From QAMX01 sp964515055 (GTDB taxonomy: Bacteria > Bacillota > Clostridia > Oscillospirales > QAMX01), in the NCBI GenBank assembly GCA_964515055.1, contig CAZEUG010000001.1, positions 1-64,000 of the forward strand: DNA of 64,000 bases, in the 5' to 3' direction. Positions within the stretch are counted from its first letter, which is position 1; each line of letters begins with the position of its first letter. The position numbers were made by a program, and so were the translations under genes. Of this stretch, positions 43,519 through 52,800 are shown piece by piece. The notes beneath the pieces are model-generated. The model did no database searches and had not been told where the DNA came from. It was given only the letters and a program-made list of their open reading frames with translations.

Positions 43519-43560
43519 CTGTACTGTGAAGTGCGGTGCAGGTCGCACTTCACAGTACAG
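43519..43560 (+). promoter_or_regulatory. Perfect 17-bp hairpin at the 5' end of the RNase J mRNA
   Basis: CTGTACTGTGAAGTGCG (43519-43535) and its exact reverse complement (43544-43560) surround an 8-base loop. It begins about 10 bases after the expected transcript start and lies 190 bases before the RNase J ATG. No T run follows, so it is not a terminator. It could protect or present the 5' end to RNase J itself (autoregulation), or be a protein operator. Confidence 0.7.
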
Positions 43561-43750
43561 GTATTCTGCAGCAAAATTCCGTCCTACATAAGCCCGGTGA
43601 ACGGCGTGCGAGGTTGGTGTCGCCGTCGGCCGTCGGGCTGTACGAACGCCTCTTTCCGATGAAACGGGGATTTCCCCTTTGTTTTGCTGCGCCCTTTTCA
43701 TCCAACGATACGGGTTTGTTGCCCGACAAAACTGAAATACAGGAGATTTT

Positions 43751-45508
43751 ATGGCACATAAACTGAAAATTATTCCGCTTGGCGGTCTGAACGAGATCGG
43801 CAAAAACATGACCGTTTACGAATACAACGGCGACATCATCATTGTGGACGCAGGTCTGGCCTTCCCGGATGAAGAAATGTACGGCGTCGATCTGGTCATT
43901 CCGGACTTCACCTACCTGATCGAACACAAAAAGAAGGTCAAAGCGATCTTCCTGACCCACGGCCACGAAGACCACATCGGTTCGATTCCGTACCTGATGC
44001 GTGTGATCGATGCACCGATCTATTGCACCCAGCTGACGGCGGGGCTGGTCGAGCTGAAGCTGGCCGAACATAAGCTGCTCAGCAAAACCGACATTCGCCG
44101 GGTGCGTCCGGGCGATGTGGTTTCTGCCGGTGTCTTTTCGGTGGAGTTCATTCAGGTAAACCACTCCATCATGGACAGCTGCGCGTTCGCCATCACGACA
44201 CCGGTCGGCGTCGTGGTTCAAACGGGCGATTTCAAAATCGATACAACACCGGTTGACGGCAAAATGATCGACCTGGCTCGGCTGGGCGAACTCGGCAGAA
44301 ATGGTGTCCTGCTGCTGCTGTCCGACTCCACCAACGTTGAACGCCCCGGCCTCGCCATGTCGGAGCGGATGGTCGGAGAATCCTTCCGCTCCATCTTCAA
44401 GGACTGCTCCAAACGCATCATCGTCGCCTCGTTCGCTTCGAATATCCACAGAATCCAGCAGATCATCGATGCGGCGGTTGAAAATGGCCGAAAGGTTGCC
44501 GTTTCCGGCCGCAGCATGGAGAATATTCTGAACCTTGGCCTGGAGCTCGGCTATATCCGTGTCCAGGAAGATTGCCTGATTGACATTTCCGCCATCGATA
44601 AATATCCGAAAAAGAAGGTCTGTATCATTACAACCGGCAGCCAGGGCGAACCCATGTCGGCGCTGTCGCGGATGGCCTTCGATAATCATAAGCAGGTGGA
44701 GATCACAAACGGCGACCTCGTTATTTTGTCAGCGACCCCCATTCCGGGCAATGAAAAAACGGTCTATCGCCTCGTCAACGAGCTGTTCCGCAAGGGCGCA
44801 GAGGTCATTTATGAACGCCTGGCTGAGGTTCACGTCTCTGGCCACGCCTGCCGCGAAGAGCTGAAAATGATGCTGGCGCTGACCAAGCCGAAGTACTTCA
44901 TGCCGGTTCATGGGGAGTATCGCCACCTCGCCAGCCACGCCAATCTGGCGCAAACCTGCGGCATCCCCAAAAATAACGTCTTCATTTCCGAAATCGGCCG
45001 GATTCTGGAAGTCAATAAGGACGGCGTGGCCAAGCTGGGCGGAACAGTCGCATCCGGCCGCGTCCTGGTGGATGGCCTTGGCATCGGCGACGTCGGCAGC
45101 GTCGTGCTGCGTGACCGGAAACACCTCTCACAGGATGGCCTGATTGTCGTCGCATTCTCTCTCAATGCATCGGACGCCTCCATTCTCGCCGGCCCGGAAA
45201 TTCTCACGCGTGGCTTTATCTATGCCCGCGAAGCGGAATCACTGATGTCGCAGCTCCGGGAATGCGCCGTGCGAACCGTTGAAAACTGCCGCAACAACCA
45301 GGTGACCGACTGGCTCATCATCAAAAATGAGCTGCGCTCGGCGCTCTCCTCCTTCCTGTTCAAACAGATCAAACGCTCACCGATGATTCTTCCGGTGCTG
45401 CTCGGTGTGCCGGGCGAGTCGGATGAAATCTCCCGTTGGGAACAGGAAACGGAAGAATGGCCGCAGGAACCGCCTGCTAAGAAATCAACCCGCAAAAAAT
45501 CGAACTGA
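43751..45508 (+). CDS. rnj: Ribonuclease J
   Basis: A 585-residue metallo-beta-lactamase/beta-CASP RNase with 5'-3' exo- and endonuclease activity in RNA decay. Motifs are IPLGGLNEIGKNMTVYEY, the zinc motif FLTHGHEDHIGS (residues about 72-83), VNHSIMDSC, LLLLSDSTNVERPG, TTGSQGEPMSALSRMA, and the beta-CASP His in MPVHGEYRHLASH. A C-terminal domain of about 130 residues ends in a basic tail. The ATG at 43751 follows CAGGAG. The leader of about 240 bases starts with a perfect hairpin. Confidence 0.96.
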   Translation: MAHKLKIIPLGGLNEIGKNMTVYEYNGDIIIVDAGLAFPDEEMYGVDLVIPDFTYLIEHKKKVKAIFLTHGHEDHIGSIPYLMRVIDAPIYCTQLTAGLVELKLAEHKLLSKTDIRRVRPGDVVSAGVFSVEFIQVNHSIMDSCAFAITTPVGVVVQTGDFKIDTTPVDGKMIDLARLGELGRNGVLLLLSDSTNVERPGLAMSERMVGESFRSIFKDCSKRIIVASFASNIHRIQQIIDAAVENGRKVAVSGRSMENILNLGLELGYIRVQEDCLIDISAIDKYPKKKVCIITTGSQGEPMSALSRMAFDNHKQVEITNGDLVILSATPIPGNEKTVYRLVNELFRKGAEVIYERLAEVHVSGHACREELKMMLALTKPKYFMPVHGEYRHLASHANLAQTCGIPKNNVFISEIGRILEVNKDGVAKLGGTVASGRVLVDGLGIGDVGSVVLRDRKHLSQDGLIVVAFSLNASDASILAGPEILTRGFIYAREAESLMSQLRECAVRTVENCRNNQVTDWLIIKNELRSALSSFLFKQIKRSPMILPVLLGVPGESDEISRWEQETEEWPQEPPAKKSTRKKSN

Positions 45509-45515
45509 GCCCAAT

Positions 45516-45562
45516 CAAAAAGTGCCCTGAACAGATAAATGCATCTGTTCAGGGCACTTTTT
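45516..45562. terminator. Bidirectional terminator
   Basis: Stem AAAAAGTGCCCTGAACAGAT / ATCTGTTCAGGGCACTTTTT between the convergent RNase J and foldase genes. Confidence 0.95.
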
Positions 45563-45575
45563 CGCGGAATCGGAT

Positions 45576-46607
45576 TTATCGGACAACGATCGAATCGTAG
45601 TTCTTGTCGTTGATCTTGATTTTGGCGGCTTCCGAGTTGTCACTCAGATACTTCTGGAATTTCCGTTGAATGACGGATTCATAGTAGGTCGAATAGGAAT
45701 CGTCGGAGAGCTCATCGCGAATGATGATGTGATAGCCGTATATGGATTTGACCAGATCGGAAATCTCGCCAACCTGCAGCGCAAATGCGGCCTCCTCGTA
45801 TTCGGTGACCATTTCGCCAGTCGTGAAGGTGAGCGTGCCCTCTGTCGGGTTGTCCACATTCGCATCGGCGCGAACCGCTTCAAAATCCTCGCCGTTTTTC
45901 AGACGCGCCAGAGCGGCCTTCGCACGTTCATGGCTGGCCTCGATTTCGGCGTCACTCAGCGACACACCGGTAGATGAGTTGATGGTCAGGAAGAGCAGCT
46001 GACGAGTGGAAACGTAGGCTTCAGCGTAGTCCTCCTCGGCCTGCTTCTTTTCATCACTGGTCAGAGCGAATTTCTGGCCGTCCGCAAAGAGCTTCAAGAG
46101 CTTGGACATATAGAGCGAATTTTCCAGATAACGCGTGTATGCACTGTCTGTTGTGCCGGTTTTCTTCAAAAACGTGTTGAAGGCGTTGGCACCGCCCAGC
46201 GTGGAAATAAACGCGTCACGGCTCGATTCGATGGTCTGCTTGTCAGTGGCGGTCAGCTTCAGCTTGTTTTCCTGAGCCAGCTGACGGCAGAGCTGCGCAC
46301 TCAGCGCCGTGTTGGTTGCAGTCAGGAGCAGGTAATCTGCCATGGTGACATCGTCACCCAGATCCTGCGCAAGGAGGGACGCGTCCAGCTCATACAGGCC
46401 GTCAATGGTCATGGTTCCGTTGGAAATCTGGGTGCTGAACAGGGAATATTTCTGGAAAAACAGGTGAATCATGACGTCATCATATTGCACATCATCACCG
46501 TTGACGGTGAAAATGGTGGCCTTCCGCGGACTGCATCCGACGAAAAATGAAACGCAAAGCGCAAGCATGAGCAGCAGGGAGATGGCGCGGAAAGTGTTTT
46601 TTTTCAT
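45576..46607 (-). CDS. PrsA-like peptidyl-prolyl isomerase lipoprotein
   Basis: A 343-residue exported foldase. The signal peptide ends in the lipobox FVGC (Cys about 25), so it is a membrane-anchored lipoprotein. A SurA/PrsA-type helical chaperone region (about 35-200) is followed by a parvulin-like domain (about 215-315) with ALARLKNGEDFEAVRAD, LTFTTGEMVTEYEEAAFALQ and SIYGYHIIIRDEL. Some active-site residues are not obvious to me, so it may be mainly a chaperone. ATG 46607 has AAAGGA 10 bases before; a TTG at 46616 overlaps the ribosome site. It follows mfd on the same strand but has its own promoter. Confidence 0.88.
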   Translation of the reverse strand: MKKNTFRAISLLLMLALCVSFFVGCSPRKATIFTVNGDDVQYDDVMIHLFFQKYSLFSTQISNGTMTIDGLYELDASLLAQDLGDDVTMADYLLLTATNTALSAQLCRQLAQENKLKLTATDKQTIESSRDAFISTLGGANAFNTFLKKTGTTDSAYTRYLENSLYMSKLLKLFADGQKFALTSDEKKQAEEDYAEAYVSTRQLLFLTINSSTGVSLSDAEIEASHERAKAALARLKNGEDFEAVRADANVDNPTEGTLTFTTGEMVTEYEEAAFALQVGEISDLVKSIYGYHIIIRDELSDDSYSTYYESVIQRKFQKYLSDNSEAAKIKINDKNYDSIVVR

Positions 46608-46648
46608 AAACGACAAATCCTTTCTTTGCAGAGCATATCGCTCTCCTT

Positions 46649-46677
46649 ATGGTATCACGAATGGCCGAAAATGTAAA
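46649..46677 (-). promoter_or_regulatory. Promoter of the PrsA-like gene
   Basis: Minus strand TTTACA (46672-46677), a 17-base spacer and TACCAT (46649-46654). Confidence 0.7.
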
Positions 46678-46725
46678 GAGCCTGAGACGATTTTTCTGTA
46701 AAAACTTTGGAAATTACGCGGGATA

Positions 46726-49700
46726 TCAGGATTTCAGCAGCGTTTCAATCAGCTCTTCGGCCAGTGCAACCCGGTCATCCTTCCGGCGAAGCCGGATGGC
46801 AATGTGCGGGCGCTCACCGGCATTCAGCAGGACGCGGCCTTTCAACACGGGGTGATCAAACAGCGGCTTGATCTGTTCGAAGGCGAAGTCCGTCCAGTAG
46901 AACCGGAGCGTATCCTCCTTGTCGGTGATTTCACAAATGCCCTTTTCCGAGGCGGCAAACCGCAGCTGAGCAATCCGAATCAGCGTCTCCGTGGCGTCCG
47001 GCACATCGCCGAACCGGTCACAGAGCTCGTCACGCATATCGTCGGCGTCCTCAGCCGTCTGAATCCGTGCAATGCGACGATAGAGATCCATCCGCTCAAA
47101 TGAGGACGTCACATAGCTGTCCGAAATGCCGGCAGGCACCGCCAGCTCAACGACGCATTCGCGCCGGGGCTGCGGCTTTTCGCCCTTTTCCTCCAGAACG
47201 GCTTCCTCCAGCAGGCGGAGATACATATCGTAGCCGACGGAAATCATATGCCCGCTCTGCTCCGCACCGAGCAGGTTGCCCGCGCCACGAATTTCAAGAT
47301 CCCGCATGGCAATCTTGAACCCGGCACCGAATTCGGCGAAGTCGCGGATGGCGGCCAGACGCTTCTGGCTGATCTCTGTCAAAACGCGTCCGGCCGGGAA
47401 GGTCAGGTATGCATACGCGTGCCGGGAGGAACGGCCGACACGCCCGCGAATCTGGTGCAGCTGCGCCAGCCCGAACCGGTCGGCATTCTCAATGATCAGC
47501 GTGTTGACGTTGGGAATATCGATACCGGCCTCAATGATCGTCGTGCAGACAAGAATATCGGCTTCACCGTCTGTGAATGCCTGCATGACATCGCCGAGCT
47601 GCTTTTCACTCATCTTGCCGTGACCGACAATGACGGTGCGCTCCGGGAACATGGCCTGCAGCCGTGCCGCCGTCTTGTCAATGGTATCGACGCGGTTGTG
47701 CAGATAGTAGACCTGCCCGCCGCGGGACAGCTCCCGCGCAATCGCGTCGCGGATGACAGCATCGTTGTACTCCATCACATAGGTGGTGACCGGATAGCGG
47801 TCGTGCGGGGATTCCTCCAGCACGGACATATCCCGTACACCGGACAGCGCCATGTTGAGCGTGCGGGGAATCGGGGTAGCCGACAGCGTCAACACGTCCA
47901 CGTTGCCGGTCATCTCCTTCAGGCGTTCCTTATGTGCAACGCCAAACCGCTGCTCTTCATCGACAATGATCAGTCCGAGGTCGTGGAAAACGACGGAGGC
48001 ATTCAGAAGCCGGTGCGTTCCGACCACCATGTCAATCTGGCCGTTCCGCAGACCGCGCAGCGTCTTGGAGACGTCGGAGGGCGTGGAAAAACGGCTGAGC
48101 GTGGCAATCGTGACCGGATAACCGCGAAACCGGTGCAGCGCCGTCAGATAATGCTGCCGCGCCAGCACCGTCGTCGGAACGAGCAGAGCGACCTGCTTGC
48201 TGTCGAGAATGCACTTCATGGCTGCCCGGAAGGCGACCTCCGTCTTGCCGAAGCCGACATCGCCGCACAGCAGCCGATCCATCGGGATGGAACGCTCCAT
48301 GTCCTGCTTGATCTCCGCAATGGAAACGAGCTGATCGTTCGTCTCCTCATATTCAAAGCTGTCTTCAAATTCACGCTGCCAGGCGCAGTCCTTGGCAAAG
48401 GCATGACCCGGCAGTCGGGCGCGTCGGGCGTAGAGCGCCAGCAGCTGCTTGGCGAGATCCTTCGCCGCACTTTTTGCGCGCTGCCGTGTGCGCGCCCAAT
48501 CCGTCCCGCCGAGCTTGGAAAGCCGGACAGTCGAATCCTCAGCGGCACCGAGGTATTTGGAAATAACGTCCAGCTGCGTCACGGGGATATACAGCACATC
48601 GCTCCCGGCGTAGGCGAGCTTGATGAAATCGCGCTTGATGCCGTCCGCTTCCAGCTCCGTAATTCCGCAGAAGCGCCCAATCCCGTAGCTGTCGTGGACA
48701 ATCAGATCGCCTTCCCGCAGATCGGTGAAGGATTTCAAACGCTCCCGGCTGCCCTTGACTTCAGGAGCCACGCGGCGGGTGCGCTTCTTTTCCGACACCG
48801 TCGGCCGCGTATCGTTCAGCACGGCGATGCCGGCGGAAGACAGCTCAATTCCGGCAGACAGGCTGCCCATGCCGATGGTTACGCTGCCGGGTGTCAGCGA
48901 CTGGGAAACGTGCAGATCAATCGACGCCGCAATCTGCTTTTCCAGCAGCAATGCGACCAGATAGTCGGCGCGTTCCCGGTTGGCCGTCAGAATCAGCACC
49001 GCAAAATTCTGTCGACGGTAAAACTCAATGTCCTGAAACAGCGCGTCAAAGCTCGTGGAGAGCGCGGGCAGCTGCTTGGAAACCAGCGTGATGATTTCAC
49101 GGGGCGGCAGCTCACTGTGCTGCGAGGGGAACTGATCGAGCATCACAACGGAGTGCGCCGATAAAAATGCGAACAGATCAGCGGCGTCCAGATAATAGTC
49201 CTTTTGCCGCCCACAGATCATGCCGGATTCCATCAGATGACGGAGATCCTGGACGGTTCGGCGGGCGAGCGAGCGCACCTCATCACAGACGCGCTGTGCG
49301 TCATCGAGAAAAAAGACGGTTCCCGGTGGACAGAAATCCAGCGCCGTGCAGGCGGCTTCCTGATACACCGGGAGATAGCGGTCGAGCGCGGCGAAACGCA
49401 GCCCGTCGCGAATGCGGCTGCTGTCGGCTTCCATGCGCTCAACGAGCTCGGCAGCGAGCTTCTGGCGGTTGATGCCCCGGAGCAGACCGGCCACGCGGGA
49501 GGCGAAGGCTTCGCGCCCACCCTCCGCCAGATCGGGCGGGAGCTCCAGCGCCGGCGGAATGCGAATCTGGCGGAGATTTTCGGTGCGGCGCTGCGAGGTA
49601 ATGTCAAATGCGCCCATGGAATCGATTTCATCGCCGAAAAATTCCAGACGAACCGGACGGCGCATCCCGGGTGGGAACAGATCGAAAATACCGCCGCGGA

Positions 49701-50223
49701 ATGCAAACTGGCCGACACCTTCTACGGTTTCCGAACGGGAATAGCCGAGATGCAGCAGCCGCTCTGCGAGCACGGTGACGTCCATCTCCATACCGACACT
49801 CAGCTCCAGCACGGCATCTGCAAAGGCTTTCGGCGAAATCGTCCGCAGAGAAAAGGCCTCTGCGGAACCACAGACAGCCATACAGGAACCGGATTGTAAC
49901 GCATCGAGAACGCTGACGCGGCGCATTTCCCATTCCCGGCTGGAGCCTTCTACATCGTGGAAGATCAGCTCGCGGGACGGCAGCACAGCGTATTCTGAAC
50001 CGCTGAAGGCGGCGGCATCGGCGGCAAAGGACGAAGCGGAGGCTTCATCGGCCGTAATAACGGCCACCGGGCGAAACAGCTCCGTCTGAATCGCCGCTGC
50101 AACCAGCGCACGGTGCAGCGGCGACAGACCGCAGATCAGAACCGGAGAATTGGGCTCCTTCAGTCGGCGTTCCAATGCCTTCAGCTCATCCGGGGTAAAA
50201 ACGGATTGACAGAGAGACAGCAT
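46726..50223 (-). CDS. mfd: Transcription-repair coupling factor Mfd
   Basis: A 1165-residue Mfd that displaces stalled RNA polymerase and recruits UvrA. The N-terminal UvrB-like module has FAFRGGIFDLFPPG and FFGDEIDSMGAFD. The RNA-polymerase-interacting domain (about 480-560) begins near LREGDLIVHDSYGIGRFCGI. The RecG-like motor has Walker A LLCGDVGFGKTEVAFRAAM, the DEEQ box VDEEQRFGV, LTLSATPIPRTLNMAL and QIRGRVGRSSRHAYAY. The C-terminal TRCF domain ends the protein. The length is normal. The ATG at 50223 has AAGGAG 6 bases upstream. It is last in the dacF-membrane protein-mfd operon. Confidence 0.97.
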   Translation of the reverse strand: MLSLCQSVFTPDELKALERRLKEPNSPVLICGLSPLHRALVAAAIQTELFRPVAVITADEASASSFAADAAAFSGSEYAVLPSRELIFHDVEGSSREWEMRRVSVLDALQSGSCMAVCGSAEAFSLRTISPKAFADAVLELSVGMEMDVTVLAERLLHLGYSRSETVEGVGQFAFRGGIFDLFPPGMRRPVRLEFFGDEIDSMGAFDITSQRRTENLRQIRIPPALELPPDLAEGGREAFASRVAGLLRGINRQKLAAELVERMEADSSRIRDGLRFAALDRYLPVYQEAACTALDFCPPGTVFFLDDAQRVCDEVRSLARRTVQDLRHLMESGMICGRQKDYYLDAADLFAFLSAHSVVMLDQFPSQHSELPPREIITLVSKQLPALSTSFDALFQDIEFYRRQNFAVLILTANRERADYLVALLLEKQIAASIDLHVSQSLTPGSVTIGMGSLSAGIELSSAGIAVLNDTRPTVSEKKRTRRVAPEVKGSRERLKSFTDLREGDLIVHDSYGIGRFCGITELEADGIKRDFIKLAYAGSDVLYIPVTQLDVISKYLGAAEDSTVRLSKLGGTDWARTRQRAKSAAKDLAKQLLALYARRARLPGHAFAKDCAWQREFEDSFEYEETNDQLVSIAEIKQDMERSIPMDRLLCGDVGFGKTEVAFRAAMKCILDSKQVALLVPTTVLARQHYLTALHRFRGYPVTIATLSRFSTPSDVSKTLRGLRNGQIDMVVGTHRLLNASVVFHDLGLIIVDEEQRFGVAHKERLKEMTGNVDVLTLSATPIPRTLNMALSGVRDMSVLEESPHDRYPVTTYVMEYNDAVIRDAIARELSRGGQVYYLHNRVDTIDKTAARLQAMFPERTVIVGHGKMSEKQLGDVMQAFTDGEADILVCTTIIEAGIDIPNVNTLIIENADRFGLAQLHQIRGRVGRSSRHAYAYLTFPAGRVLTEISQKRLAAIRDFAEFGAGFKIAMRDLEIRGAGNLLGAEQSGHMISVGYDMYLRLLEEAVLEEKGEKPQPRRECVVELAVPAGISDSYVTSSFERMDLYRRIARIQTAEDADDMRDELCDRFGDVPDATETLIRIAQLRFAASEKGICEITDKEDTLRFYWTDFAFEQIKPLFDHPVLKGRVLLNAGERPHIAIRLRRKDDRVALAEELIETLLKS

Positions 50224-50268
50224 GAGAAACTCCTTGCATCAATGTAGTTCAAGGCAGGCAGAACCGGA

Positions 50269-51129
50269 CTATGCGTCCGTCTCAGTCAGTGCGGCCATCG
50301 GGTCGCGACGATGGGGCGCAAAAAAGAGCGGGACGACAGCCAGCGTGTACAGAAAACCGTAGAGGAAAATCAGAACGTCCAGCAGCTCGGAGCCGGCAAC
50401 CGTGGTGCCGTTGAGCAGAAGGCGCAGCACATGACCGCCTCGTCCCACCAGAGAGAGCGTGCAGAAAAACAGGTTTGCGGCGGCCGACAGATACACACGC
50501 GTCGCACTTTTGCGTCCGTAGAGATAGCCGGAACAGGCGAACAGCATCAAAATCATCGTGATCAATGCGGCAATGTCGTAAAAATAGGCGCTGACGGATG
50601 GATTGGCCGATACCGTCCGATAAACCTCGATCAGACGGAAGCACGCCCAGAACACAGGAACAAGCGACGCGGAGGCAGTGGGAGAGCCGCCGTCTACCGG
50701 CATGGAGAGCCGACGGACGACCGGGACGGTCAAAGCTGCCGTCGCGAAAAAAAGCAGGCTGCTGAGCATCCCCCAAACTGAAACACTGCGGATGGCCGAT
50801 GCGAAGGAAACGATGGTGCCGCAGGTCGCAGCAATGGCAGCAAAAATGGCGAAGAGGATGGTCGGAATGCCGACGATGCCGATGGATACGGGATTCTGAG
50901 GGAAAAGCCGGTCGGTTGCAGCCAGCAGAATGACTGCACCCAGTGCAACCAGCATGAAAACACATAAAATCAGGAGAATGAGCCCGCTGCGGTTGCCGGA
51001 AATTGCCAGACCGAGCGTGTCAAAGCCATCGCGCAGGTGCCTCAGGCGAATGACGCCGCCAAACAGCCCGGCCAGGAGCATCAGCATGAGCAGCGCAACT
51101 TTTTCAAAAGAAGTCGATTTTTGACGCAT
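50269..51129 (-). CDS. Uncharacterised polytopic membrane protein
   Basis: A 286-residue integral membrane protein with seven or eight hydrophobic segments (for example VALLMLMLLAGLFGGVI, GLILLILCVFMLVALGAVIL, TILFAIFAAIAATCGTIV, ALITMILMLFACSGYLYG). It ends in a short cytoplasmic tail. Conserved-looking motifs are IRLRHLRDGFDTLGL near the N-terminus and FFAPHRRDPMAAL at the end. No catalytic motif or known family is evident to me. It lies between the D,D-carboxypeptidase and mfd genes, 20 and 45 bases away, so it is certainly co-transcribed. A cell-envelope role is a guess from position. Confidence 0.8.
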   Translation of the reverse strand: MRQKSTSFEKVALLMLMLLAGLFGGVIRLRHLRDGFDTLGLAISGNRSGLILLILCVFMLVALGAVILLAATDRLFPQNPVSIGIVGIPTILFAIFAAIAATCGTIVSFASAIRSVSVWGMLSSLLFFATAALTVPVVRRLSMPVDGGSPTASASLVPVFWACFRLIEVYRTVSANPSVSAYFYDIAALITMILMLFACSGYLYGRKSATRVYLSAAANLFFCTLSLVGRGGHVLRLLLNGTTVAGSELLDVLIFLYGFLYTLAVVPLFFAPHRRDPMAALTETDA

Positions 51130-51149
51130 GATGAATTTCCACCTTTCTT

Positions 51150-52568
51150 TCAGGAACGGGGATGGCGCGATTCGTCATTCCGCTGCGGTTTGGACGGGGC
51201 AGCAGAATGCTCCTGCTGCTTTTTCCGACGATACAGATAGGCGGAGAGAAACAGCACCACGCCGTACAGGACAGCGCAGACAATGGCGGCGCAGAGCAGA
51301 ATCAGAAGAAAGCGGAGCAGCGTCCGGACAAACGAGCTGCCTTTTTTCACGCCGGACGAAACCGGCGAATCGGACGTGGTCATGTCGGAGGAAGACGACG
51401 AACCGGACGGATCGGTCACTGCGGCGATCTGATAATCGGTTCGGGAGACGAGCCTGGTTTGCCCGACCGGAGTTCCGTTGTCATACAGGGTGAGCGTGCC
51501 GAATACCGTCCCGGCCGGAGCGGGCTCGGAAATGACGTCCGGCACCTCATAGACGCATTCGAAGGCGAACGGATCGTCCTGCGTATGGCAGAGTACGGAG
51601 AACGGCTCCGGCTCCAAAAGGAGCGAATCACCGGACGCGGTGGGGACAGACTTGGCAAAGTCGATCGCACTGTCGATCGTTTTCAGCGCCAGGTTTTCTG
51701 CAAAATAATCCACAAGAGCCGAGGTGTTCTGGAAGGTCGTTCCCTTCGGCGCTTTCAGAATGGTGATGATGACCTGCATATCGTTGAACTCGGAGAGCGT
51801 CGCCAGCGTGTTGGCCGCCGGTGTGGTATAGCCGGTTTTCCCGCAGACCACCTTGCTGTTGTAAACGCCGGAGCGGGGCAGCAGCAGATCGTTGGTCGTC
51901 GTCAGATACCGGGTCTCGCTGCATTTGTTGGTCGGCGGAATCTCATAGGTGGGCGTCGACATGACCTCCACGAGGAACGGGTGCTGAATGCATTCCTGCA
52001 GCAGCGTGGCCAGATCGCGGGCGCTCATGTAATGATCCGGGTCGTGCAGACCGTTGGTGGTGACAAAGTGCGTATGCGTCATGCCGAGGGCGGCTGCGCG
52101 TTCATTCATCAACTCGACAAACGCGTCCGCGCTGCCCGCAATGTATTCCGCCATACCGAGACACGCTTCGTTTGCGCTGGGGAGGAGGATGGCGTAAAAG
52201 ACCTGACGCACCGTCAGCTGCTCGCCGACGTCGATGGCAATGTGCATGGTATCCCGCGGAATGCCGTAAACGGCTTCACGGGAGAAGGTGATGACATCAT
52301 CCAGAGAGGCCTGACCCGCTTCAATGTACTCCATCGCGATCAGCGCCGTCATCAGCTTGGTGGTGCTGGCGGGATACAGCTGCTCATCGGCGTTCTGCTC
52401 CAAAAGGACAGCCCCGGTGTTCAGCTCAATGGCAAAAGCGGCATACCCTGAAATATCCGGCAATGAGGGAGCGCCGCACGCTTCTCCATAAAATGCGGCG
52501 GCCGAGGGCAGCCTGAAAAAAACAGTCAGCAAAACCAGCAGCGCGGAAACAAGCCTCTTGTGTTTCAC
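51150..52568 (-). CDS. dacF: D-alanyl-D-alanine carboxypeptidase (DacF/PBP5-like)
   Basis: A 472-residue low-molecular-weight penicillin-binding protein with a signal peptide (about 1-25). The serine peptidase S11 domain has YPASTTKLMTALIAM (active-site Ser about 68, Lys 71), the SxN motif in LLPSANEACLGMAEYI and KTG in VVCGKTGYTTPA. A PBP5-like beta domain (about 295-395) follows, then a Ser/Asp-rich linker and a C-terminal membrane segment (RFLLILLCAAIVCAVLYGVV) with a basic tail. It trims the terminal D-Ala of peptidoglycan stems. GTG 52568 is chosen because GGAGG lies 7 bases upstream; the open frame reaches 52634. Confidence 0.93.
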   Translation of the reverse strand: MKHKRLVSALLVLLTVFFRLPSAAAFYGEACGAPSLPDISGYAAFAIELNTGAVLLEQNADEQLYPASTTKLMTALIAMEYIEAGQASLDDVITFSREAVYGIPRDTMHIAIDVGEQLTVRQVFYAILLPSANEACLGMAEYIAGSADAFVELMNERAAALGMTHTHFVTTNGLHDPDHYMSARDLATLLQECIQHPFLVEVMSTPTYEIPPTNKCSETRYLTTTNDLLLPRSGVYNSKVVCGKTGYTTPAANTLATLSEFNDMQVIITILKAPKGTTFQNTSALVDYFAENLALKTIDSAIDFAKSVPTASGDSLLLEPEPFSVLCHTQDDPFAFECVYEVPDVISEPAPAGTVFGTLTLYDNGTPVGQTRLVSRTDYQIAAVTDPSGSSSSSDMTTSDSPVSSGVKKGSSFVRTLLRFLLILLCAAIVCAVLYGVVLFLSAYLYRRKKQQEHSAAPSKPQRNDESRHPRS

Positions 52569-52612
52569 ACAAAAACCTCCAGTCCATACACAGAAAAAAT
52601 CAACCACTTTAT

Positions 52613-52641
52613 ATTCTACCATTTCAGGCACCATTTGTCAA
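52613..52641 (-). promoter_or_regulatory. Promoter of the dacF-mfd operon
   Basis: Minus strand TTGACA (52636-52641), a 17-base spacer and TAGAAT (52613-52618). Confidence 0.88.
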
Positions 52642-52733
52642 AGCATTTTTTGTACTTCTTCCATTCTATTTCCTGATAGAAAGAAGGTGAAAAGACGGCA
52701 GAGCCTGCCGTTTTCATCATCCGGGTGCGCACT

Positions 52734-52762
52734 TTGACAAATACAGTATCCGGTGGTATAAT
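52734..52762 (+). promoter_or_regulatory. Promoter of the pyridoxamine kinase gene
   Basis: TTGACA (52734-52739), a 17-base spacer and TATAAT (52757-52762): full consensus hexamers, 38 bases before the ATG. Confidence 0.95.
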
Positions 52763-52800
52763 AGAGAAGGAATATCTGCTCAAACAGGAGGTTTCGCCCG

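Noticed and set aside
43519..43560. Inverted repeat before RNase J as a terminator or mobile-element end
   Set aside because: No T run follows, no target-site duplication or transposase is seen, and it lies in the leader after a good promoter.
52693..52714. ACGGCAG-AGC-CTGCCGT hairpin as a terminator
   Set aside because: Neither strand has a gene ending just before it; it lies between two divergent promoters, so its role is unclear and the short stem may be chance.
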